From Gaiellasilicea sp963705515 (GTDB lineage: Bacteria; Actinomycetota; Thermoleophilia; Gaiellales; Gaiellaceae): 64,000 nucleotides of DNA. Positions within the stretch are counted from its first letter, which is position 1. Every line of letters starts with the position of its first letter. The stretch is taken from contig CAVPJV010000009.1 in NCBI GenBank assembly GCA_963705515.1, positions 496,001 through 560,000 on the forward strand. Reading direction: 5' to 3'. The position numbers were made by a program, and so were the translations under genes. The notes under the pieces were generated by a model that made no database searches, was not told the DNA's origin, and was given only the letters and a program-made list of their open reading frames with translations. Positions 41,752 to 51,652 of the stretch are shown one piece after another.

Positions 41752-43765
41752 GCCGTCGCAGCCGCCGCGACGTTCGCCGCTTCTTCCTCGATCATTTCGG
41801 CGATGTGCCCGTCGCGCACGAGCCGGAAGAGCGCGCTCACGACCTCGGGGTCGTAGCGACCGCCGGCGAGCCGCCAGATCTCCGTCAGCGACGACGTCAG
41901 CGGCAGTGCGTCGCCGTCGGGCTCCGTCATCGTCACGATCGCATTTGCGACCGAGACGATACGCGCCTCGAAGGGGATCGACTCGCCTCGCACGCGGCGC
42001 GGCCCCGATCCGTCCCAGTGCTCCTCGTAGTTGGCCAGGATCTTGGCGACGTGCGCCGCGCAGGGGATCCGGGCGACGAGCTCGGCGCCCCGCGTCCCGT
42101 GGTGCAGCTCCAGCTTGGCGTCGAGCGCGGTCAGAGCTCCGTGCGGCCGCAGCGCCGACTCGTCGAGTGGCAGCGTCCCGAGCGCGTGCAGGAGGCCGCC
42201 GAGGTATGACGCAGCGACTACCTCCGGCTTCAGTTCGAGGACGAGCGCGAGGTCACGGGAGAGGCGCGCGACCTTCCGGGAGTGCGCCGGCGCGATCCGG
42301 TAGCGGACGTCGATGGCGGCCGCGAGCTCGAGCAGCTGGCTGAAGGCGGTCACGCCGAGGCGGGGATGGCCGTAGACGAGGACGTCCTGCTTCGGGCCGC
42401 GCGTGTGGTTCCCGCCCAGCTGCGTCGCCGCGTCGAGCAGCTGCTCGGCCCGGGCGACGACGTCGGTCGCGGTGTCACCGCGCCGCCAGACGGCCACGCC
42501 CGCCGTGGCACTCGTCCGGATGCCTGCGCGCAGACGCTCGGCCGCCTCCGAGGCGCCCGGCTCCGAGATGCGCGCGAGCACGACGGCGAGCCTGCCGTCG
42601 TCGAGCCTCGCGACGAGGTCGAGCTCACGTGCGGTGCCGACGAGCCGGCCGAGCGCCTCGTCCTCATGGCGCCGCGGGACGTGCATCAGCACGAGCGCGA
42701 ACGGCTCGTCGTACTGCCGCGCCGCGGCCGCGAGCCTGCGGAGCTGGTCGTGTAGGTGCGGCTCGTCGTAGACGCCGGTGAGCGGATCGCGCCGGGCCGA
42801 CTCGCGGGCGGTCGAGATCAGCAGCAGCCAGCCGCGGACGAGGAGCAGGGCGGTGACGACGAAGACGAGCACGATCGCCCGCGCGGAGGGCTCGCCGCGA
42901 GCGCCCTCGACGACGAGGACGAGCAGGATCACGAGCAGCGCGCCGGTCATGCTGACCGCGGTCCGGATCCGCATCGGCGAACGGCGCTGGGCCCAGTTCG
43001 GCTTACGCCCGATCGCAAGGGCTGCGGCGACCGCCGCCAGGCAGATCAGGCAGCCCTGGATCTGCCAGCCGAGGTCGATGAGCCCGCCGGAGACATAGCG
43101 ATCGGTGAGGACGAGGTGCGTGTAGACGCCGTCGGCGATCCCACCGGCCGCGACGCCCGCGGCGACGAGCCAGCCCGCGAGCGAACCACGCCGAGCCGAG
43201 ACGAGCGGAGTCGTCGCGATCGTGCACAGCAGGACGAGATCGAGCACCGGGTAGCTGAGTCCCGCCAGAGAGGCGCGGTCGACGCCGAGCGGAAGGTCGC
43301 GGAGCACGAGCCACCACCAGAGCAGCGCGAGCGTGGCGACGGCCAGCAGCCCGTCGAGGAGCGCCTGGCCGCCGATCAGCCGCAGCGACGGCCGGAAGAA
43401 CGAGATCAGCGCGGCGAGGATCGCGCCGTAGAAGCCGAAGTAGAAGGCGTCGGTCCACCACGGGAACGGCACCACGTCGTCGCTGAGCTCGGCGAAGCTC
43501 CAGAGTAACTCCCCTGCGAGCCACGACGCACACGCGAGGGAGACGAGCAGCCAGAAACCTCGCAGCCCCTTCGGGACTCGGGTCGCCGCCCAGCGGACAG
43601 GAGCACGGCCGCGGCGATCGGGACGAGATACGCGGTGTCGGCGAAGACGAGGCGCGCGTGCTCGCCGGCCGGCGCGAGCAGGAGCCAGCCTGTGTAGAAG
43701 GCGAGCCAGGCGGCCACTGCGACGATTGCGCCGGCAGCCGCAGGCCGTGCGCGAGGAGAGCCCAT
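41748..43765 (-). CDS. Membrane sensor with degenerate GGDEF and HD domains, frameshift near 43585-43605
   Basis: About 670 residues. From ATG 43765, three hydrophobic helices are read (AGAIVAVAAWLAFYTGWLLL, YLVPIAAAVLLSAG); then the frame shifts and continues AATRVPKGLRGFWLLVSLAC. Adding one G to the GGG run restores it. About ten transmembrane helices follow to residue 330. The GGDEF-like part (RDPLTGVYDEPHLHDQL) has LDDGRLAVVL where GGDEF should be. The C-terminal HD part reads HSRKVARLSRDLALVLEL, LLHALGTLPLDE (HD replaced by HA), YEEHWDGSGPRR (no GYP). Probably inactive as an enzyme and used as a receptor. Stop overlaps the dehydrogenase stop. Confidence 0.8.
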
Positions 43766-43819
43766 CCCTCCAGGAATCGTGCGCTTTGGTGCGTACTCGC
43801 ACCCCCGTTCGGGGGATGC

Positions 43820-44682
<863 letters not shown>

Positions 44683-44686
<4 letters not shown>

Positions 44687-45699
44687 GAGCCCACCCGCTG
44701 CGGCTCGCGTGCACGGGCGCGCTCGCTCGCCGGATGCGCCGAGCGGACCCAGTGCCTGGGCCGGACCTCGCGCAGCTCCGGCTCATGCTCCGTGCAGTCG
44801 TCGTTCCCTGCGTAGCGGCAGCGCGGCGCGAACCGGCACGCCTTGGGCGGATCCAGCAGGTCCGGCGGGCGACCGGGAATGGCGGTCAGCCGTCCTTCAC
44901 GGACGTTCGCGCCCTCGAGCTGCGGCAGTGCGCCGAGCAGCGCCTCGGTGTACGGATGCTCGGGGTTGTCGAAGAGGTCGAGCGTCGAGGCGTGCTCGAC
45001 GACCTGGCCGGCGTACATGACGATGATGTCGTCGGCAGCCTCGGCGACGACGCCCATGTCGTGCGTGATGATGATCATCGACATCTCGTACTCGTGGCGG
45101 AGGTCGTCGAGGAGGTCGAGGACGGAGGCCTGAACGGTGACGTCCAGCGCGGTCGTCGGCTCGTCGGCGATCAGCAGCTTCGGATCGCAGGAGAGCGCGA
45201 TCGCGATCATCACGCGCTGGCGCATCCCGCCCGAGAAGCGGTGCGGATAGTCACCGAGACGCTCTGACGCACGCGGGATCCGGACTTTCTCGAGCAGCTC
45301 GACGGCCTTCTTGTCCGCCTGCTTCTGCGAGACGTCGTAGTGCCGCCTAATCGTCTCCGTGATCTGAGTCCCGATCGTCAGCGTCGGGTTCAGCGAGGTC
45401 ATCGGATCCTGGAAGATCATCGCGATCTCGCGGCCGCGGACATCCTCGAGCTGGTGCTCGGACAGCTTCGTCAGGTCACGGCCCTCGTACAGGACCGAGC
45501 CGGAGACGATCTGCGCCGGCGGCTTCGGGATCAGGCCCATGATCGAGAGCGCAGTGACCGACTTGCCGCACCCGGACTCGCCGACGATCCCGAGCGTCTT
45601 GCCCTTCTCGACCCCGAAGCTGACCCCGTCGACAGCACGGACGACGCCCTCGCGGGTGAAGAAGTGCGTGCGGAGATCGTCGACTTCGAGCAGGGCCAC
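44683..45699 (-). CDS. oppD: Oligopeptide/dipeptide ABC transporter ATPase, OppD type
   Basis: 338 residues from GTG 45699 (GGAGAGGTAGCC before it). LRTHFFTREGVVRAVDGVSF, Walker A GESGCGKSV, Q-loop IFQDPMTSLNPTLTIGTQI, signature FSGGMRQRVMIAIAL, Walker B LLIADEPTTALDVTVQA, H-loop ITHDMGVVAEAAD. The C-terminal oligopeptide domain carries cysteines KACRFAPRCRYAGNDDCTE, which ligate an iron-sulfur cluster in OppD/DppD proteins. Confidence 0.95.
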
Positions 45700-45701
45700 G
45701 G

Positions 45702-46634
45702 CTACCTCTCCTTCGTCCGCGGGTCGAGCGCGTCGCGCAGTCCGTCGGCGATGAAGTTGGCGCAGATGACGAGCGTGGCGATCGCGACCGACGGGACGAT
45801 GATCGCGATCGGATGGGTGCGGAACACCGTCCGGCCCTCTTGCGCCATTGAGCCCCAGGAGGCGTCCGGCGGGCTGATCCCGAGCCCGATGAAGGAGAGG
45901 AACGCCTCGCCGAGGATCACCGCCGGAAGCTCGAGGAAGATCGCGATGATCAGGATGCCGAGCGTGTTCGGGAGCAGGTGACGGAGGAGCACCCGGTACC
46001 AGCGCGCGCCGACCGCCTTGGCCGCCCGCACGTAGTCGTTCTCCTTCAGGCTCATCACCTGGCCCCGCACGATCCGGGCGGTCGTGAACCAGCTCGCGAT
46101 CGAGAGCGCGATCATCATCGTCCACATGTTCGTCGTGCCGATGATCGCGAGGGCGATGATCGCGAAGGGCAGGTACGGGAGCCCGTAGAGCGCGTCGAGG
46201 AAGCGCATCAGGCCGTTGTCGACGCGGCCGCCGACGAAGCCCGAGATCGAGCCGTAGACGACGCCGATCGCGAGGATCGCGAACGTCGCGCCGAAGGCGA
46301 TCAAGATCGAGACCCTGCCGCCGAGCGCGGTGCGGACGAAGAGGTCGCGGCCGAACTTGTCGGTGCCGAAGAGGTGGGCGAGGCTCGGGTTCTCGTTCGC
46401 CTGCGAGAAGTCGACCGCGTTCGGGTCGTACCGCGAGATGACCGGGATGATCAGGCAGTAGAGGACGACGCCGATGAAGACGGCGGCCGCGACGAGCGCG
46501 CCGCGGTTGCGGCTGTAGCGGCGCCACGCGTCCTTCCAGAGGTTCGACTGGCGGATCGGCGCCCCGCCCGCCCCCATCGTGTGCTCGACGGTAAGACCCT
46601 CGTCACGAATGTCGGTGGGAGTCGACGCAGCCAC
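45702..46634 (-). CDS. oppC: Oligopeptide ABC transporter permease, OppC type
   Basis: 310 residues. OppC N-terminal region (NLWKDAWRRYSRNRGALVAAAVFIGVVLY), six transmembrane helices, and the cytoplasmic EAA loop ENDYVRAAKAVGARWYRVLLRHLLPN. LSFIGLGISPPDASWGSM near the end is typical. GTG shares its G with the stop of oppB (TAGTG). Confidence 0.95.
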   Translation of the reverse strand: MAASTPTDIRDEGLTVEHTMGAGGAPIRQSNLWKDAWRRYSRNRGALVAAAVFIGVVLYCLIIPVISRYDPNAVDFSQANENPSLAHLFGTDKFGRDLFVRTALGGRVSILIAFGATFAILAIGVVYGSISGFVGGRVDNGLMRFLDALYGLPYLPFAIIALAIIGTTNMWTMMIALSIASWFTTARIVRGQVMSLKENDYVRAAKAVGARWYRVLLRHLLPNTLGILIIAIFLELPAVILGEAFLSFIGLGISPPDASWGSMAQEGRTVFRTHPIAIIVPSVAIATLVICANFIADGLRDALDPRTKER

Positions 46635-47560
46635 TACGTCCTTGCGTCCCGCGTCCGCGGGTCGAGGACCCCGTAGAGGATGTCGACGACGAGGTTCGCG
46701 ACGATGATGATCACCGAGAGCAGCACCGTCAGCCCCATCACGACAGAGAAGTCACGCGCGGTCACGGCGGTCACGTAGTACTGGCCGATGCCGGGGATGT
46801 TGAAGATCAGCTCGATCACGAACGAGCCCGTGATGATGAAGCCGAGCAGGGGGCCGGCCGCGGTGATCACCGGGATCAGCGAGTTCCGGAGCACGTGCAG
46901 GCCGACCACGCGCCGGTAGCGGAGGCCCTTTGCCCGGGCCGTGCGCACATAGTCCTGCTGCAGCGTCTCGAGCATCGTCCCGCGGACGAGCCGTGCGAAC
47001 AGCGCCATCGGCGCGAAGCCGAGCGCGATCGTGGGCAGGATCTTGTGCTCCCAGCTCGTCCAGCCGCTCGTCGGTAACAGATCCGCCTTGAGGGCTACGA
47101 AGTAGATCAGGAGGGTCGCCACGAGGAAGCTCGGGATCGCGTGGAAGACGTTCGAGAAGAACATCGCCGTGTAGTCGACCCAGGTGTTCTGCTTGAGGGC
47201 TGCGACCACCCCCAACGGCACCCCGACGACGATCGCGAACAGGAAGGCAAAGAGGCCGAGCTGGATCGATGTCGGGAAGTGCGTCTTGATGATGTCGTTC
47301 ACGTCCTGGCCGCGAAGCACGAGCGAGGGGCCGAAGTCGAACGTGGCGACGCCCTTGACGTAGAGCAGGTACTGCTGCCACCAGGGCTTGTCGAGGTTGA
47401 ACTTGCGCTCGAGGTTGCGCTGCACGGACTCGGGCACCGCCCGCTCCGTGCGCCGGAAGGGGTTCCCCTCGACCTGCCGCATCAGCATGAAGGTGAGGAA
47501 GATCACGACGAGCAGCACCGGGATCGTCCAGAAGATGCGCCTGACGATGAACTTGAGCAT
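46634..47560 (-). CDS. oppB: Oligopeptide ABC transporter permease, OppB type
   Basis: 308 residues. MLKFIVRRIFWTIPVLLVVIFLTFMLMRQVEGNPF, an extracellular loop, helices from 95 on, EAA loop QQDYVRTARAKGLRYRRVVGLHVLRNSLIPVI, and the end PGIGQYYVTAVTARDFSVVMGLTVLLSVIIIVANLVVDILYGVLDPRTR. Preceded by a strong hairpin separating it from oppA. Confidence 0.95.
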   Translation of the reverse strand: MLKFIVRRIFWTIPVLLVVIFLTFMLMRQVEGNPFRRTERAVPESVQRNLERKFNLDKPWWQQYLLYVKGVATFDFGPSLVLRGQDVNDIIKTHFPTSIQLGLFAFLFAIVVGVPLGVVAALKQNTWVDYTAMFFSNVFHAIPSFLVATLLIYFVALKADLLPTSGWTSWEHKILPTIALGFAPMALFARLVRGTMLETLQQDYVRTARAKGLRYRRVVGLHVLRNSLIPVITAAGPLLGFIITGSFVIELIFNIPGIGQYYVTAVTARDFSVVMGLTVLLSVIIIVANLVVDILYGVLDPRTRDART

Positions 47561-47595
47561 CGAGCCTCCCTACCCTGGTCCAAGTATTGCCGAAC

Positions 47596-47624
47596 GCGGA
47601 CGGGGCCGCAGGGGCCCCGTCCGC
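47596..47624 (-). terminator. Intercistronic hairpin between oppA and oppB
   Basis: GCGGACGGGGCC (47596-47607), 5-base loop, GGCCCCGTCCGC (47613-47624): a perfect 12-bp stem 19 bases past the oppA stop and 36 before oppB. No T run. Such hairpins stabilise or partly end the message so that the binding protein is made in excess. Confidence 0.6.
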
Positions 47625-47643
47625 GCGCTCGTGATGCGAGTAC

Positions 47644-49305
47644 CTACTCGGTGACGACGACCTTCGTCAGGTCGGTCTGGTTGAGCAGGTTGACGTCGAA
47701 CGTCGACTTGATCGACTCGCGCTCGAGGTTCGTGTACGTGTACCAGTAGATCGGGATGACCGGCATCTCGCCGTTCTCGCCGCCCATGATGTCCTCCGCC
47801 TGCCTGTACAGCTCGTAGCGGGCGTCGTTGTCCGGGGTGTCCTTCGCCTTCGCGATCACGGCGTCGTAGTCCTTGTTGCACCAGTTCGTGTTGTTGTTCC
47901 CCGACTCGCACGTCCAGAGGTCGAGGAAGTTGATCGCGTCGACGAAGTCACCGATCCAGCCGAGCCTGTAGACATCGACGTCCGCATTCGGCGGCGGGCC
48001 GAGGAACTCCAGGAACGGCGGGAACTCCATCTGCTTGATCTTGGCCGTGATCCCGAGCTCCTTCCAGGAGGCCTGGATCGCCACGGCGATGTCGGGGTTC
48101 GGCGACGAATCATTCGTGTAGATCGTGATGCTGGTCTTCGGGCTCGCAACCTCGCTCATCAGCTGCTTCGCCTGCTCCATGTCGGCCGTGGGCGGCTGCC
48201 ACGGCGACTTCGGGTTGAGCACATCGAATCCGGGCATGCCCTTGGGCGTGAAGCCGGTCGTCGGCAGCTGGTCGCCCTGCGCGATGTTGTCGATGATCGA
48301 CTGGCGGTCGATCGCGAGCGACATCGCCCGGCGCTGCTTGACGTCGGTGATGTTCTTGACGTTGAACCCGTAGTAGAAGGTGCCGAGGCCCGGGTACAGC
48401 TCGTACTCGGGCGTCTCCTTCAGCCGGGAGATCTCGTCCGGCGGCAGACCCTGGTAGAGCACGTCCACCTCGCCGGCCTCGAACGCCTGCACCGCCGTCG
48501 TGCCGTCGGTGATCAGGCGGCCGTTGACGCGCGTCAGCTTGACGGAGTCGGCGTCACGCCATTCGTCCCACTTCGTGAGGTCGATGCTGGCGTTGTGCTG
48601 CCACGACTCGAGCTTGAAGGGCCCGTTCGTGACGATGTTCGCCGGCTCGGTCCACTTGTCGCCGAACTGCTCGACGGTCTTCTGGGGGACCGCGAGGAAC
48701 GAGTGATGCGCGGACTGCTGGATGAACCACGGCTGCGGGCTCGTCAGCTTGACCTCGAGGGTCTTGTCGTCGACGGCCTTCACGCCCATCTTGGCCTTGA
48801 GCGCGTCGCAGTCGTCCTTCTTGGGATCGCAGCCGTTGTACTCCTGCGCGCCGACGATGCCGTAGAACTGGTAGGCGTAGTCGGCGCCGAGCTCGGGCGA
48901 GACGGTGCGCTTCCACGAGTACTCGAAGTCGTGGGCGGTGACCGGGTCGCCGTTCGTCCACTTGAGCCCGTCGCGGAGCGTGTACGTGACGGTCAGGCCG
49001 TCCTCGCTCGTCTCGAAGCTCTCGGCGGCGGCGCCGACCGGGTTGAGATCCTTGTCGAGCTTGACGAGCGGATCATTGATGTTGAGCAGGATGTTGGAGG
49101 AGGTGACGTCGGTCGCCAGGCCAGGGTCGAGCGACGAGATCTCGGTACCCCAGTTCACCGTGATCACCTGCTCGGCGGCCTCGGTGCCGCCCGTCGTCGC
49201 GCCGGTGCCGGCAGCCTCGTTGTCGTCGCCGCCGCAGCCGGCCGCGACCAGAGCGAGACTCGTGACGAGTAGCCCGAGCCACAGCCAGAGGGTCTTCGTC
49301 CTCAT
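47644..49305 (-). CDS. oppA: Oligopeptide-binding lipoprotein, OppA type
   Basis: 553 residues. Lipoprotein signal MRTKTLWLWLGLLVTSLALVAAGCGGD, with the lipobox cysteine at about 23. Then the SBP_bac_5 fold: EISSLDPGLATDVTSSNIL, GLTVTYTLRDGLKWTNGDPVTAHDFEYSWKR, TNGPFKLESW, DVKQRRAMSLAIDRQSI, and the late YDAVIAKAKDTPDNDARYELYRQAEDIM. The peptide-binding protein starts the oppABCDF operon. GAAGGAAGGATCG precedes the ATG. Confidence 0.96.
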   Translation of the reverse strand: MRTKTLWLWLGLLVTSLALVAAGCGGDDNEAAGTGATTGGTEAAEQVITVNWGTEISSLDPGLATDVTSSNILLNINDPLVKLDKDLNPVGAAAESFETSEDGLTVTYTLRDGLKWTNGDPVTAHDFEYSWKRTVSPELGADYAYQFYGIVGAQEYNGCDPKKDDCDALKAKMGVKAVDDKTLEVKLTSPQPWFIQQSAHHSFLAVPQKTVEQFGDKWTEPANIVTNGPFKLESWQHNASIDLTKWDEWRDADSVKLTRVNGRLITDGTTAVQAFEAGEVDVLYQGLPPDEISRLKETPEYELYPGLGTFYYGFNVKNITDVKQRRAMSLAIDRQSIIDNIAQGDQLPTTGFTPKGMPGFDVLNPKSPWQPPTADMEQAKQLMSEVASPKTSITIYTNDSSPNPDIAVAIQASWKELGITAKIKQMEFPPFLEFLGPPPNADVDVYRLGWIGDFVDAINFLDLWTCESGNNNTNWCNKDYDAVIAKAKDTPDNDARYELYRQAEDIMGGENGEMPVIPIYWYTYTNLERESIKSTFDVNLLNQTDLTKVVVTE

Positions 49306-49393
49306 TGGGTCGATCCTTCCTTCGATTGCATGAATGCAGCGGCGCGGGAAGTACGCCGTCTGGGTCCTTGCCATGTATACCGTTCGCAAACCT

Positions 49394-49867
49394 GTGAAAC
49401 GGCTGTCTTTACGCACTGTGAACGTGAGCGCAACGCTAGCTGCCCTGGTTGCACTGCTGTCGGCGGAACCCGCGCTCGCCCATCTGGTCATCCAACCGAC
49501 CCTGCTCGAGCAGGGTGCGGTGACCGACGTGAGCATCGAATTGCCGCAGCTGCGGCCGGGATCCGCGCCGCGCCGGCTCGAGGTCGAGGGCAAGGGGATC
49601 GACGTGATTTCGTCCGATTTGCAGGGAACTTCCGGCACCGACACGCTTTGGAAGGTCCGCCTCCGGGCAACCGCGGAGCCAGGTGTGGCGCCGATCGTGC
49701 TCAGGGCCGTGTACGCGGACGGGAAGTCGGTGGAGGTCGACCAGCAACTCACGGTCGCTCCTGCCCCGGAGCAATCGAGCTTCCCCTGGGTCGGGGCCGT
49801 GGTGGCCGCGTTCCTCGCGATCGCGTTCGCCGTCCTCTCGCTCCGTCTCGCTCGCCGCAAAGCCTGA
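49394..49867 (+). CDS. Secreted YcnI-like (DUF1775-like) protein with C-terminal anchor
   Basis: 157 residues from GTG 49394. Signal peptide MKRLSLRTVNVSATLAALVALL followed by AEPALA, leaving histidine as the first mature residue (HLVIQPTLLEQG), as in YcnI/CopC-like copper proteins. A beta domain (VTDVSIELPQLRPGSAPRRLE..LWKVRLRATAEPGV) and a C-terminal helix VGAVVAAFLAIAFAVLSLRLARRK follow. TATACC at 49376-49381 fits a start near 49388, which supports GTG 49394 over the ATG at 49373. Metal binding is inference. Confidence 0.6.
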   Translation: MKRLSLRTVNVSATLAALVALLSAEPALAHLVIQPTLLEQGAVTDVSIELPQLRPGSAPRRLEVEGKGIDVISSDLQGTSGTDTLWKVRLRATAEPGVAPIVLRAVYADGKSVEVDQQLTVAPAPEQSSFPWVGAVVAAFLAIAFAVLSLRLARRKA

Positions 49868-49881
49868 TAGCGTCACATCTC

Positions 49882-51219
49882 GTGCTGTTCCAGCAGTTCG
49901 TTGATGACGACCTCGGCTGTGCGTCGTACCTGGTCGGCGACGAAGCTGCGGGCATTGCAGCAATCGTCGACCCGCCCTTTGCGATCGAGCCGGTGCTGGC
50001 GGAGGCGGCGAAGCGCGAGGTCCGGATCGTGCGGACGATCGAGACCCACACGCATGCTGACCACCTCTCCGGCCATGGGCGCCTCGCGCTCGAGCACGGC
50101 GTGCCGATCTCGATCCACCCGGCTGCGGAGGCGGCGTACGAGCACGATCCGTTGGCGGACGGCGCCGAGGTCTCGCTCGGAGACGTGGTCCTGCGCGCGA
50201 TCCACACGCCCGGGCACCGTCCGGAGCACACCTGCCTCGCCGTGATCGACCGCTCGCGGGCGGATGAGCCGTGGCTCGTCCTGACCGGCGACTCGCTCTT
50301 CGTCGGCGACGCAGCCCGCCCCGACCTGGCGGTCGGGGCGCAGGAGGGCGCCGAGGGACTGTTCCATTCATTGCGGCGGCTGCTCGAGCTGCCGGACGGC
50401 GTCGAGGTCTTCCCCGGCCACGTCGCAGGCTCGCTCTGCGGCAGGGCCATGAGCTCGAAGGGCTCCTCGACGATCGGCTTCGAGCGCCGCTTCAACCCCG
50501 CGCTCCAGATCGAGCACGAGGCCGACTTCGTCGCCGACTCGGCCTCGGTGTCGGCGCCGAAGCCGCCGAACATGACCCGGCTGGTGGAGCTGAACCGCGG
50601 GCCGCACGTCGGCGCCGCCGCAGACGTAGTCGAGCTGCCGATGCCGCCCGCCGGGGCAGCCGTGCTCGACGTCCGCCCCGCGCGCGCGTTCCTCGACGGC
50701 CACGGTCACGGCGCCTTGAACGTGCCCGTGTCAGGCCCGTCGTTCGCGACGAAGGCGGGGTTCCTGCTCGATGCCGCTACGCCGATCGTCGTCCAGGCGT
50801 CGAACGCCGAGGAAGCAGAGCGCGCCGTTCGAGGTCTCCGCTCCGTCGGGTTTCTCGAGCTCGAGGGCTACGTGCTCGGCGACGGTCCGGAGCGGATCGA
50901 AGCGGTCAACCTCGACGAGCTCGACGAGCTGATGAAGGAAGGCGCCGAGCTGATCGACGTCCGCGAGCGCGACGAGCGCGACGGCGGCTACATCGCCGGG
51001 AGCCGCAACATCCCGTACCGCCTCCTCCCCGTCGCCGGCGCCGACGTCCCCGCCGACCGGCCCGTCGTCACGATCTGCGAGAGCGGCGCGCGCGCCGCCG
51101 TCGCCGCCTCGATCCTCGCCGCGCGAGGGATCGACGCCCGCCCCGTGCTCGACGGCGGCGTCACTGCCTGGGCAGCCCGCGGCGGACGGATGGTCGAGTT
51201 CCGCCGCTGCGGCTCGTGA
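49882..51219 (+). CDS. Metallo-beta-lactamase + double rhodanese protein (persulfide dioxygenase-like)
   Basis: 445 residues from GTG. MBL domain: H56-T-H58-A-D60-H61 (THTHADHLSGHGRLAL), IHTPGHRPEHTCL, LTGDSLFVGDAARPDL, VFPGHVAGSLCG, as in ETHE1-like persulfide dioxygenases, though with a longer insertion. Then two rhodanese modules: the first (about 265-350, AVLDVRPARAFLDGHGHGALNVP) has no cysteine at its active loop (QASNAEEAE), and the second (AELIDVRERDERDGGYIAGSRNIP) has VTICESGARAAVAAS with the active cysteine. Likely sulfide/persulfide metabolism. GTGA overlap with the VOC gene. Confidence 0.9.
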   Translation: MLFQQFVDDDLGCASYLVGDEAAGIAAIVDPPFAIEPVLAEAAKREVRIVRTIETHTHADHLSGHGRLALEHGVPISIHPAAEAAYEHDPLADGAEVSLGDVVLRAIHTPGHRPEHTCLAVIDRSRADEPWLVLTGDSLFVGDAARPDLAVGAQEGAEGLFHSLRRLLELPDGVEVFPGHVAGSLCGRAMSSKGSSTIGFERRFNPALQIEHEADFVADSASVSAPKPPNMTRLVELNRGPHVGAAADVVELPMPPAGAAVLDVRPARAFLDGHGHGALNVPVSGPSFATKAGFLLDAATPIVVQASNAEEAERAVRGLRSVGFLELEGYVLGDGPERIEAVNLDELDELMKEGAELIDVRERDERDGGYIAGSRNIPYRLLPVAGADVPADRPVVTICESGARAAVAASILAARGIDARPVLDGGVTAWAARGGRMVEFRRCGS

Positions 51220-51557
51220 GCGGGCCACGCCTGACCGAGCTCGCACTCTTCACCTCCGACGTCGCCGGCGTCACTATCTTCTACGAGCGCGTCCTCGGAA
51301 TCGCTCCCGCCGAACAGTCGGAACGGCACGCCGTCTTCCAGCTCGGCGAGCTCGTACTCAGGATCCACGTTGCGGTCGAGCCCGGCCCCGGCGACCCGCC
51401 GGCCGACGACCACGTCGCTTTCACCGTCGAGGGCCTCGACGACCGCGCCGCCGCCCTCACGGCGGCGGGCCTTTCGGTGGACGGCCCGCGCGACCTCCCG
51501 TGGGGCCGCTCCGCTTACGTGCGCGACCCCGACGGCCGCCTCGTCGAGCTCGCGTAG
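51216..51557 (+). CDS. VOC/glyoxalase-like protein
   Basis: 113 residues with the paired beta-alpha-beta units of the VOC fold: TELALFTSDVAGVTIFYERVLGI, AVFQLGELVLRIHVAV, DDHVAFTVEGLDDRAAALTAAG and AYVRDPDGRLVELA. Metal ligands H and E are at the expected places. GTG overlaps the rhodanese stop. Its stop lies 3 bases before the first palindrome of unit 1. Confidence 0.88.
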   Translation: MSGPRLTELALFTSDVAGVTIFYERVLGIAPAEQSERHAVFQLGELVLRIHVAVEPGPGDPPADDHVAFTVEGLDDRAAALTAAGLSVDGPRDLPWGRSAYVRDPDGRLVELA

Positions 51558-51560
51558 GCG

Positions 51561-51583
51561 GCTTGTGTTTCTGAAACACAAGC
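51561..51583. repeat. Palindrome, upstream copy, unit 1
   Basis: GCTTGTGTTTC, a central T, then the perfect mirror complement: 11 + 1 + 11 bases. It is the reverse complement of the core of the copy at 51965-51993 (central A). AT-rich against a GC-rich background. Confidence 0.9.
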
Positions 51584-51652
51584 TCTCTTTCGGCACGCTT
51601 TCTGCACGCCCGCGTTGAGCTCTCGTGTCACGTCGAACGCCACGCTGGAGAG

